From Tolypothrix sp. PCC 7712 (lineage in GTDB: Bacteria; Cyanobacteriota; Cyanobacteriia; Cyanobacteriales; Nostocaceae), in contig NZ_CP063785.1 of the NCBI RefSeq assembly GCF_025860405.1, positions 3,844,001 to 3,908,000 of the forward strand: a stretch of 64,000 nucleotides of DNA, given 5' to 3'. Of this stretch, positions 35,147 through 43,900 are shown in pieces. The stretch's first letter is position 1; each line of letters starts with the position of its first letter. The translations under genes and the position numbers were made by a program. The notes beneath the pieces were generated by a model. That model worked only from the letters and a program-made list of their open reading frames with translations, searched no databases and was not told the origin of the DNA.

Positions 35147-36163
35147 CTAATTGTGCAAACTCAAAGCCACCTTACGAGCGAGTTCAACCATGCGGTTGGC
35201 GTAGCCCCATTCGTTGTCATACCAGGCAAGTATTTTGACTTGGGTTTCGTCTACAACCATTGTGGAGAGGGCATCAATAATTGAGGAGCGAGGATCGTCT
35301 TTGTAGTCTATGGATACTAAAGGACGTTCTTCATAACCCAGAATTCCTTTTAGTGGTGCTTGTTCGGAAGCCGCTTTGAGTAAGCTGTTAATCTCTGCAA
35401 CTGTGGTGGGACGGACGACTTCAAAGACACAGTCTGTCAAAGAAGCGTTGAGCAGTGGGACTCGCACGGCTAAACCATTGAGTTTACCGTTGAGTTCGGG
35501 ATAAATTAGCCCGATCGCTGTTGCTGATCCTGTTGATGTGGGAATTAACGATAAGCTGGTAGCACGGGCGCGACGTAAGTCTTTATGAGGTGCATCGACG
35601 ATAGTTTGAGTATTGGTATTGTCATGGATGGTGGTAATTACTCCATGTTGAATACCCAAACCTTCATGAATTACCTTGACAACGGGAGCTAAACAATTGG
35701 TTGTGCAAGAGGCTGCTGTTAATAGATGATGTTGATCGGGCTGATAGAGGTGATCGTTAACTCCCATGACAATATTCAGGGCCTCTTCTTTTACGGGAGC
35801 AGCCACAATTACCTTTTGCACTCCCCGCTTGAAATATGGGTGCAGGGTTGCAGGAGTTCTAAATTTGCCGGAGCATTCCAGCACTAAATCAATACCTAAT
35901 TCTTCCCAAGGAACTTCACCGGGCTGGGAATACTCGCTAAAGCTCAGGGGTGTACCATCAATCAGAACGCGATCGCCTTTTGCTTCTACTTCTGGTATCC
36001 AACGTCCATGAACAGAATCAAACTTGAGTAAGTGAGCAGCGGCTTCTGCTCCACCTTTGATTTCGTTAATATGGACAAATTCTAGTTCTGTCCAACCCCA
36101 AGCTGCTCGCAGAGCTAGCCGTCCCATCCTACCAAATCCGTTAATAGCAACACGAACTGTCAT
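35147..36163 (-). CDS. ArsJ-associated glyceraldehyde-3-phosphate dehydrogenase
   Basis: A 338-residue type I GAPDH. NAD-binding INGFGRMGR starts at residue 7, the catalytic Cys153 is in ASCTTNCLAPV, and the C-terminal WYDNEWGYANRM block is canonical. Its place between a phosphate-type binding protein and arsJ shows that it is the arsenic-specific paralogue: with arsenate in place of phosphate it makes 1-arseno-3-phosphoglycerate, which ArsJ exports. A housekeeping role (gap1/gap2) is less likely in this context. Confidence 0.93.
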   Translation of the reverse strand: MTVRVAINGFGRMGRLALRAAWGWTELEFVHINEIKGGAEAAAHLLKFDSVHGRWIPEVEAKGDRVLIDGTPLSFSEYSQPGEVPWEELGIDLVLECSGKFRTPATLHPYFKRGVQKVIVAAPVKEEALNIVMGVNDHLYQPDQHHLLTAASCTTNCLAPVVKVIHEGLGIQHGVITTIHDNTNTQTIVDAPHKDLRRARATSLSLIPTSTGSATAIGLIYPELNGKLNGLAVRVPLLNASLTDCVFEVVRPTTVAEINSLLKAASEQAPLKGILGYEERPLVSIDYKDDPRSSIIDALSTMVVDETQVKILAWYDNEWGYANRMVELARKVALSLHN

Positions 36164-36306
36164 TATGTTCTTACCAATATTTAAATTTCTACAAAACTTG
36201 CAGGTTAATCATTGAGAGTTTTTGCGATCGCTCCCACCACTTCTTAGCTGCTTTCAACGCAGAGTCAGCTTGCAGAGTTTTTAATGTTGTAAATCAGCTA
36301 AAAAAC

Positions 36307-37368
36307 TTAGAATTTTGCTTGTTTCCGCAGTAATTCGCCAATTGTCAGGTTTAATTCTGCTTCACCTTCAAATACCGTACCTACTTTGCCTTTGTTGAAG
36401 TGAACATAATCGAGGTTGTAAGCTTCATCTGGTAAAGGTACGTAACCTAACGCAATTGCTGTTTTCGGTGCATTTTTGAGGTAGAAATCTAAAAACTCTC
36501 TGAGGGCTGGTTTCTTTTGGGAAGACTCAAAGCTGGCGTAGATAAACAAAGGTCGGGATAACGGCTGATATTGGGCTTTTTCTACTGTTTGCCGTGATGG
36601 GAGTATCGCGCCTTTACCGTTGTTAACTGCTACAGCTTTTAATTTACTTTGGTTTTCTTCGTAATAAGAGTAGCCAAAGTAACCTAAAGCATTAGGGTCT
36701 TTACTAATATTTTCTACTAAAACATTATCGTCTTCGCTAGCTGTGTAATCGTTACGGCTAGCTCTGACTTTACCAACAGTTGCTTCTGTAAAGTAATCAA
36801 AAGTACCAGATTTTTTACCTGCACCATATAAATTCAAAGGGCGATTAGGCCAGGATGCACGCACTTGGTTCCATCGGGTGATTTTACCTTCAGCCGCAGG
36901 TTCCCAAATCTTTTTCAATTCTGCAACGGTAATGTCTGTTGCCCAATTGTTTTGCGGATGAACGGCGATAGTTAGCGCATCAAAGGCAATGGGTAACTCA
37001 AAGTACCTAATACCGTTTTTGTTACAGGCTTCCATCTCTGACTTCAAAATCGGTCGAGAAGCGTTGTTAATATCTGTTTCTCCTGCACAGAATTTTTCAA
37101 ATCCCCCAGTAGTACCGGAGAAGTTAACTATTACATCTGATTTGTTCTGTTGTTTGGTGGTTTGAAATTCTTTAGTGATCGCCTGGGTAATGGGATATAC
37201 AGTACTAGAACCATCTATCTTGATCGCTGTGACTTGTGTAGAATCCGCAACTTCTGTGACCTTTTGCGACTCCTGAGTCTGCGTTGAAGAATTGGATGTG
37301 GTGGCGCAACTGGATACCAACGCTAACATCCCAAACGCGATCGCTAATTGCTGTGCTGCTGCGTTCAT
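36307..37368 (-). CDS. PstS-family phosphate/oxyanion-binding lipoprotein
   Basis: A 353-residue periplasmic binding protein with a lipoprotein signal (VSSCATTSNSST; lipid-modified Cys near residue 21). The mature part is PstS-like: IDGSSTVYPITQAITKEF (anion-binding Ser/Thr loop), VNFSGTTGGFEKFCAGETDINNASRP and KKSGTFDYFTEA. PstS normally feeds phosphate to PstABC, but no pstABC genes are here. It is the first gene of the ArsR-controlled operon with GAPDH, arsJ and acr3, so a role in arsenate stress is likely: keeping up phosphate supply, or binding arsenate. Which of these cannot be told from sequence. Confidence 0.85.
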   Translation of the reverse strand: MNAAAQQLAIAFGMLALVSSCATTSNSSTQTQESQKVTEVADSTQVTAIKIDGSSTVYPITQAITKEFQTTKQQNKSDVIVNFSGTTGGFEKFCAGETDINNASRPILKSEMEACNKNGIRYFELPIAFDALTIAVHPQNNWATDITVAELKKIWEPAAEGKITRWNQVRASWPNRPLNLYGAGKKSGTFDYFTEATVGKVRASRNDYTASEDDNVLVENISKDPNALGYFGYSYYEENQSKLKAVAVNNGKGAILPSRQTVEKAQYQPLSRPLFIYASFESSQKKPALREFLDFYLKNAPKTAIALGYVPLPDEAYNLDYVHFNKGKVGTVFEGEAELNLTIGELLRKQAKF

Positions 37369-37411
37369 TGATATGACCGATAGAGGTGATATTGAAGGTA
37401 TGTCTATATCA

Positions 37412-37429
37412 TTTCAAAAAAAGTTGATA
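37412..37429. promoter_or_regulatory. ArsR operator A (TCAA-N6-TTGA)
   Basis: TTTCAA, a 6-bp AAAAAG spacer and TTGATA form an imperfect palindrome 44 bp upstream of the pstS-like ATG. It has the core of the second site at 37466-37481. Confidence 0.6.
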
Positions 37430-37464
37430 TGTCAATCACACTTAGGAGACTATACACAAAAATT

Positions 37465-37482
37465 CATCAAAAAAAATTGATG
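37465..37482. promoter_or_regulatory. ArsR operator B (ATCAA-N6-TTGAT)
   Basis: CATCAA, six A residues, TTGATG: a perfect match to the ATCAA-N6-TTGAT motif I recall as the binding site of the Synechocystis ArsR repressor. It lies 97 bp upstream of the pstS-like gene and about 50 bp from operator A. Confidence 0.72.
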
Positions 37483-37551
37483 TATTAGCTAGGCTTATCG
37501 AAGCTATGTGCGTAGCGATTCGGAATTCAAAATTACGCCTGATACATTTTT

Positions 37552-37875
37552 TTAATCGCAGCAAGAACGGGTAGGCACAATTAAACGCTGATTTTGAAAA
37601 TCTGCCAAATACTGGTTTAAAACGTTAAATTGTGGCAAATTCAAGCTGTAATAAATCCAGCGTCCTTCTTGGCGTGAGTTAACTAAGCCAGCTTCCTTTA
37701 AGGTTTTGAGGTGAAAGGAAAGCTTTGATTGACTTACCTCCAAAGCATTGCATAAATCACATACGCACAGTTCTCGCTGTCGCAGCAATTCCAACACGCT
37801 AATCCTTAAGGGGTCGGAAAGAGCATGAAAGCCGGCAACAATTAAATGGGGAGTGGTAGCAGTGGAGGTTGGCAT
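37552..37875 (-). CDS. arsR: ArsR/SmtB family repressor (second copy)
   Basis: A 107-residue winged-helix repressor from the ATG at 37875 (a TTG one codon upstream is also possible). The sensor motif ELCVCDLC (CxC on the DNA-recognition helix region) is the classic As(III)/Sb(III) site, followed by VSQSKLSFHLKTLKEAGLV and the wing REGRWIYYSL. The C-terminus ends RSCCD, an additional cysteine pair. It lies just upstream of the pstS-GAPDH-arsJ-acr3 operon in the same direction and should act on the two TCAA-N6-TTGA palindromes between. Confidence 0.9.
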   Translation of the reverse strand: MPTSTATTPHLIVAGFHALSDPLRISVLELLRQRELCVCDLCNALEVSQSKLSFHLKTLKEAGLVNSRQEGRWIYYSLNLPQFNVLNQYLADFQNQRLIVPTRSCCD

Positions 37876-38467
37876 CAATCAGAGTTTGCTAAGGGTAATC
37901 TACCTTTATTGTGAACTAGAAAATATTGCTCAGGTGCGATCGCATCGACAAACCACTGCGAAAGATGTGTTTTTGCGACCACTACATATTTAGTCTGTAA
38001 TGTCAATTCGTAAATCATAGATTATTTTTCTTATAGGATAGATTTTGGTCAAATAAATCCAGAATAGCGCCAGTTTTTATTGTTGTTAGGAAAAAGCAAA
38101 AAATTAATTATTCTGTCGAGAACATCGGTAAGATTACTTTATAGAGTAAAAAATTTTCGGTGTTCCTTTCCCTATCACGGATATTTTTTATTTAAAAGTC
38201 CCTAAGTGGTTGTTTAAAAAGTCAAAATGTATACTAAAAACCTCAGTTCCATTCCTCTCTCTGCTTTTTGAGAGCTTTAAAACCCCCTCTTAATTTGTAG
38301 GAAATTCGGGTAGGAGGGTTAGGTTTGGGAGGGTTAAGTGTTACCAAAAATTCTTTTCAAACAGTCTCTAAATGACCTTTAATAACTCTGGTTTATCAGA
38401 ATTGTGAATTTTTCAAGCGTTTTATATCGGTTGAATTGCTGGGGTTTGAAAAGGTAGTAACTGTGAT
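37876..38467. other. Intergenic region, no gene seen
   Basis: About 590 bp between arsR and the divergent kinase gene. It is AT-rich with a purine-rich stretch (GGAGGGTTAGG type) near 38310-38335. It carries no coding frame or recognisable RNA. Confidence 0.45.
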
Positions 38468-40579
38468 ATGCGTGAAGATAATTTAATTGGAACAATCTTA
38501 CGGAATCGCTATAGTATTATTGATTCCTTGGGGAGAGGTGCATTTGGTAAGACTTATTTAGCTAATGATTTAGATTTACCAGGACAACCTGCGTGTGTTG
38601 TCAAGCATCTTAAACCAACTGATCCGAGAATTGAGGTTGTGACTTATGCCAAAGAGCGATTTGAGAAAGAGGCGCAAACTTTATATCGGCTTGGTAATGA
38701 ACACAATCAAATTCCTCAACTTTTTGCCCACTTTCAGGAAAATCAGGAATTTTATTTAGTTCAAGAATTTATTGAGGGACATGATTTAACTAAAGAAATC
38801 AGTCCTAGTTCTTCTAAACCTGAAAAATTCGTTTTTAAGCTGTTACATGATATCTTAACAGTTTTGGCTTTTGTCCATCAACAAAATGTCATTCATCGAG
38901 ATATTAAACCGCAGAATTTAATGCGGCGAAAAAAAGATGGAAAAATAGTCCTAATTGATTTTGGGGCTGTGAAAGAAATCTGCACTTTACAAACTACTAA
39001 TGGGGGTGATGAAGTTGTCACCAATCCTACCGTTAGAACTGGCACTCCTGGTTATATGCCTTGGGAACAAGAAAATCATTATCCCCAGTTGAGTAGTGAT
39101 ATCTATGCAGTGGGAATCATTGCTTTTGAGGCGTTAACTGGGTTAGATTCTCGGATATTACCGCGAAAAGCTAACACATATGAACTTTCTTGTGATTTAT
39201 TGAGTAAGTACTTTAATATTCACTCAGAATTTGCCAGAATTTTAGACACAATGGTGCGGTATGACTACCGTCAGCGTTACAAAAATGCTGCTGTTGCCTT
39301 GCAAGCATTATCTCAGTTAATTCCTATCTATCAGCCACAAACATCAATACCTGATAGCGGTGTGGATACAACTATTTTAATTCCACCTAAGTCGGGTGAT
39401 GAATTGCCAAAATTGGCTGCTGAAGCTCCGTTACATCAACGCATTTTTCAATTTATTGGCAAGTTTTGGGGTGGGGATGGAGGAAATACTGTAAATAATA
39501 ATTCTCAGCAGTCAAATATTATCAATACCGATGCTAGTACTATTAGTAATAAGCCGGTAATTTTGGAGCAACCGGAAGGGCAAGTAAGTTTGAATTCTGC
39601 TTTGTATATCAAACGCCCACCGATTGAGAATGACTGTTATGAAGCAATTTTACAACCAGGGTCATTAATTAGAATTAAAGCGCCGCGACAGTTGGGTAAA
39701 ACATCACTTCTCACACGGATTATTGACCATGCAAAACAAAATAGCTGTCAAACTGCATATTTAAATTTTCAATCGGCAGATGCTGAGAGCTTGAGTAATT
39801 TGGACAAATTTTTGCAGTGGTTTTGCGGTAGCATTGCTGAAGAATTACAACTTCCAGATCAGCTAACAGAATATTGGCAAGGGGTTTTAGGTAGTAAAAA
39901 TAAATCTACCAACTATTTTCAAAGATATCTGTTATCTAGTATTAATCGCCCTGTGGTGTTGGGTTTAGATGAAGTTGATCAAGTTTTCCAATATCCGCAA
40001 GTGGCTACAGAATTTTTTGCCTTGTTAAGAGCTTGGCATGAAAAATCTAAGAATGATGATATTTGGCAAAAATTGCGATTAGTGATTGTTCATTCCAAGG
40101 AAGTTTATATTCCCCTCAATATTAATCAATCACCTTTTAACGTGGGATTGCCAATTGATTTAGCAGAATTTAATCAATCCCAAGTACAAGAATTGGTACA
40201 AAAACACCAACTTAATTGGACAGAAGTAGAAATTACACAGTTAATGACAATGGTTGGCGGACATCCTTACCTCGTCAGGCGATCGCTTTATGAAATCGCC
40301 CGTGGCAGAATTACAATGTCGCAATTATTACGCACTGCGCCAACGGAAGAAGGGATGTTCAGCGATCATCTGCGCCGCCATCTGTTGAATTTGCAGGAGG
40401 ATGTCAATTTAGTTACTGCCATGAAAAAGGTGATTGCTAATACCAATCCTGTGCGTTTAGAACCTGCTCTAGCGTTTAAATTACGCAGTATGGGTTTAGT
40501 GAGGTTGCAGGGTAATGATGTCATACCTTTGTGTGATTTGTATCGCTCATATTTTTCTGAGCGTTTGCGGGGTAAATAA
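38468..40579 (+). CDS. Ser/Thr protein kinase fused to an AAA-like ATPase domain
   Basis: A 703-residue two-domain signalling protein. Residues about 13-285 form a Hanks-type kinase: glycine loop LGRGAFGKTYLA, catalytic HRDIKPQNL (around 142), DFGAVKE and the GTPGYMPWEQ activation segment; all catalytic residues are present. After a linker (about 290-365, N/S-rich near 345) comes an AAA-35-like ATPase domain (about 370-700) with Walker A APRQLGKTSLL and Walker B-like VVLGLDEVDQVF. Such proteins are characteristic of multicellular cyanobacteria. The next gene shares the second domain, which suggests a functional link. Confidence 0.88.
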   Translation: MREDNLIGTILRNRYSIIDSLGRGAFGKTYLANDLDLPGQPACVVKHLKPTDPRIEVVTYAKERFEKEAQTLYRLGNEHNQIPQLFAHFQENQEFYLVQEFIEGHDLTKEISPSSSKPEKFVFKLLHDILTVLAFVHQQNVIHRDIKPQNLMRRKKDGKIVLIDFGAVKEICTLQTTNGGDEVVTNPTVRTGTPGYMPWEQENHYPQLSSDIYAVGIIAFEALTGLDSRILPRKANTYELSCDLLSKYFNIHSEFARILDTMVRYDYRQRYKNAAVALQALSQLIPIYQPQTSIPDSGVDTTILIPPKSGDELPKLAAEAPLHQRIFQFIGKFWGGDGGNTVNNNSQQSNIINTDASTISNKPVILEQPEGQVSLNSALYIKRPPIENDCYEAILQPGSLIRIKAPRQLGKTSLLTRIIDHAKQNSCQTAYLNFQSADAESLSNLDKFLQWFCGSIAEELQLPDQLTEYWQGVLGSKNKSTNYFQRYLLSSINRPVVLGLDEVDQVFQYPQVATEFFALLRAWHEKSKNDDIWQKLRLVIVHSKEVYIPLNINQSPFNVGLPIDLAEFNQSQVQELVQKHQLNWTEVEITQLMTMVGGHPYLVRRSLYEIARGRITMSQLLRTAPTEEGMFSDHLRRHLLNLQEDVNLVTAMKKVIANTNPVRLEPALAFKLRSMGLVRLQGNDVIPLCDLYRSYFSERLRGK

Positions 40580-40744
40580 TTTGAGATTTTAATCCGTAGG
40601 TTGGGTTGAGGAACGTAGCAAGATCCCGTTCGCGTAGCGTCTTTGCAGGAGAAGGGTAACCCAACATTTTCGGCGCTTTGTTGGGTTTCTGCGATTGCTA
40701 CGCTCCGCTCGCAACGACATTTGATAAGCGATCAGCCAAGCATA

Positions 40745-40868
40745 AGGGACTTCCAAATAAAAAAACATCCCAAAATCTCTTGTGGGATGGGCATCTTGCC
40801 CGTCCAAGAATGAGGGCGGGCAAGATGCCCACCCCACAAAAGGGATAATTTATTTCTTGGAAGTCCCT
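40745..40868. repeat. MITE-like palindromic element
   Basis: A 124-bp noncoding element with 12-bp perfect inverted ends (AGGGACTTCCAA at 40745-40756 and complement at 40857-40868) and an inner palindrome (GGGCATCTTGCCCG with its complement CGGGCAAGATGCCC). It lies in the spacer between the kinase and the WD40 gene. Confidence 0.7.
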
Positions 40869-40895
40869 AATATCACACCGTAAACCCCATCCCCA

Positions 40896-40936
40896 GTCAA
40901 CCGTCAACCGTCAACCGTCAACCGTCAACCGTCAAC
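40896..40936. repeat. Short tandem heptamer repeat (GTCAACC)
   Basis: Five full copies and one partial copy of GTCAACC end nine bases before the start codon of the WD40 gene. They occupy the position where a ribosome-binding site would be expected, and none is seen. Confidence 0.85.
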
Positions 40937-40945
40937 AATATTTTA

Positions 40946-43900
40946 ATGAATACATCCCCAAACCCATCTTTTCAATATCAAGTAGGGGGGAGTTTACCAG
41001 CAAATGCTCCTACTTATGTGCAGCGACAAGCAGATATTGAGTTGTACGAAGCGCTCAAAGCTGGGGAATTTTGTTATGTTCTCAACTCGCGACAAATGGG
41101 TAAGTCGAGCTTGCGAGTCAGAACTATGCAACGCTTACAGGGTGAGGGTTTTGCTTGTGCCGATATTGATATTACAACCATTGGAACTGGGGATATGACT
41201 CCAGAGCAATGGTATGCAGGGATTATTGATAGTATTCTTAACAGCCTGAAGTTGTATGAAAGGTTTAATTTAAATGAGTGGTGGGAGAGTAATCATTTAC
41301 TGTCTCCGGTGAATAAAATCAGCAAGTTTTTGGACACAGTTTTGCTGAACTTAGTTTCTCAAAATATTGTGATTTTTGTGGATGAAATTGACAGTGTTTT
41401 GAGTCTGCCATTTGAAATTGATGATTTTTTTGCCGTCATCCGTGAATGTTATAACCTCCGCGCGCAGCAACCAGAATATCAAAGATTGACATTTGTTTTA
41501 TTTGGGGTAGCAACTCCGGCTGATTTAATTAAAGATAAACGCCGTACTCCTTTTAATATTGGTAGAGCAATAGAATTAACTGGCTTTGAGTTACAGGAAA
41601 CAAAACCCCTGGCTTTTGGTTTAGCAACGAAAACTACAAATCCCAAAGCGTTGTTAAGAGAGGTATTGAAATGGACAGGCGGACAACCTTTTATGACGCA
41701 AAAGATTTGTCGGTTGATATCTTCTACCTCACCGTCTAACTTCCTAACAGCAAGTGAGGAGGAGGGAGAAAATGGAGTGATGAATAATAATGATGTAATT
41801 GAGGAAGATAAAATTGCCAACTGGTTAGAAAATTTGGTGCAAAGCCTAGTAATTTCTAACTGGGAGCACAAGGATGAACCAGAGCATTTAAAAACTATTC
41901 GTGACCGAATTTTACGAGGTAGTGGAGAGCGGACAGGGAGATTGTTGGGGCTATATCAACAAATTTTACAAAACCAAGAATTAGCTAATGATAATAGTTT
42001 AGAGCAAACCCAATTGCGGTTAACGGGTTTGGTGGTGAGGCGTAATGGTAAATTGCGAGTTTATAATCGCATTTATGGAGAAGTTTTTCATGCTAATTGG
42101 GTGGAAACAGCCCTGCGGGAATTGCGCCCTTATGGGGAAGCGTTGAGGGGTTGGATTGAGTCAGGGAAGAAAGATGAATCATGGCTGTTACGCGGGCAAG
42201 TTTTGCAAGATGCTTTAGCTTGGGCATCTGGTAAAAGTTTGGGTAATGAAGATTATGAGTTTTTATCTGCCAGCCAAGAATTTGATAAATGGGAAATTAA
42301 ACAGGCAAATGAAATATTAGAAAAAGCCAGAAAAAAAGCCCAGCGTCAAATTAAAATTGGCAGTGCAATTTTGATATTTTTTATCATTTTGGCGTTAATA
42401 GCTGGGGTATTTGCAGGTTATGTAACTCAACAAGCGCAGGAAGCTCAGGAAACCATCAAATTGCAAGAAGCAGGAGTGACTGAGTTGGAACGATTTGACA
42501 AATTCCCATCTGAACGCTTGGAAACATTAGTATCAGCGATGGAAACTGGACAAAGCTTGAAGGAACTGGTTAAAGATGGACGGCCATTAGAAAAATATCC
42601 AGCTAACAAGCCGATATTGGCTTTACAAACAATTTTGGACAATATTTGGGAACGGAATCTACTCCAAGGGCATCAGAGCCCAGTCAAAAGTGCCAGCTTT
42701 AGTGCCGATGGACAGCAGATTGTCACCGCATCATTGGACAAAACCGCCCGTGTGTGGGATATCACTGGCAAACTGCTGGCCGAACTCAAAGGGCATGAGG
42801 GCTGGGTCAACAGTGCCAGCTTTAGCCCCAATGGACAGCGGATTGTCACTGCATCATCTGACAAAACCGCCCGTGTGTGGGATATCACTGGCAAACTGCT
42901 GGCCGAACTCAAAGGGCATCAGGACGTAGTCAACAGTGCCAGCTTTAGTGCCGATGGACAGCGGATTGTCACTGCATCATCTGACAAAACCGCCCGTGTA
43001 TGGGATATCACTGGCAAACTGCTGGCCGAACTCAAAGGGCATCAGGACGTAGTCAACAGTGCCAGCTTTAGCCCCAATGGACAGCGGATTGTCACTGCAT
43101 CAGATGACAAAACCGCCCGTGTGTGGGATATCACTGGCAAACTGCTGGCCGAACTCAAAGGGCATCAGGACGTAGTCAACAGTGCCAGCTTTAGTGCCGA
43201 TGGACAGCGGATTGTCACTGCATCATTGGACAAAACCGCCCGTGTGTGGGATATCACTGGCAAACTGCTGGCCGAACTCAAAGGGCATCAGGGCGTGGTC
43301 TACAGTGCCAGCTTTAGTGCCGATGGACAGCGGATTGTCACTGCATCACGTGACGATACCGCCCGTGTGTGGGATATCACTGGCAAACTGCTGGCCGAAC
43401 TCAAAGGGCATGAGGGCTGGGTCAACAGTGCCAGCTTTAGTGCCGATGGACAGCGGATTGTCACTGCATCAGATGACAAAACCGCCCGTGTGTGGGATAT
43501 CACTGGCAAACTGCTGGCCGAACTCAAAGGGCATCAGGACGTAGTCAACAGTGCCAGCTTTAGTGCCGATGGACAGCGGATTGTCACTGCATCACGTGAC
43601 GATACCGCCCGTGTGTGGGATATCACTGGCAAACTGCTGGCCGAACTCAAAGGGCATCAGGGCGTGGTCTACAGTGCCAGCTTTAGTGCCGATGGACAGC
43701 GGATTGTCACTGCATCACGTGACAAAACCGCCCGTGTGTGGGATATCACTGGCAAACTGCTGGCCGAACTCAAAGGGCATCAGGACGTAGTCAACAGTGC
43801 CAGCTTTAGTGCCGATGGACAGCGGATTGTCACTGCATCATCTGACAAAACCGCCCGTGTGTGGGATATCACCGGCAAACTGCTGACCGAACTCCAAGGG

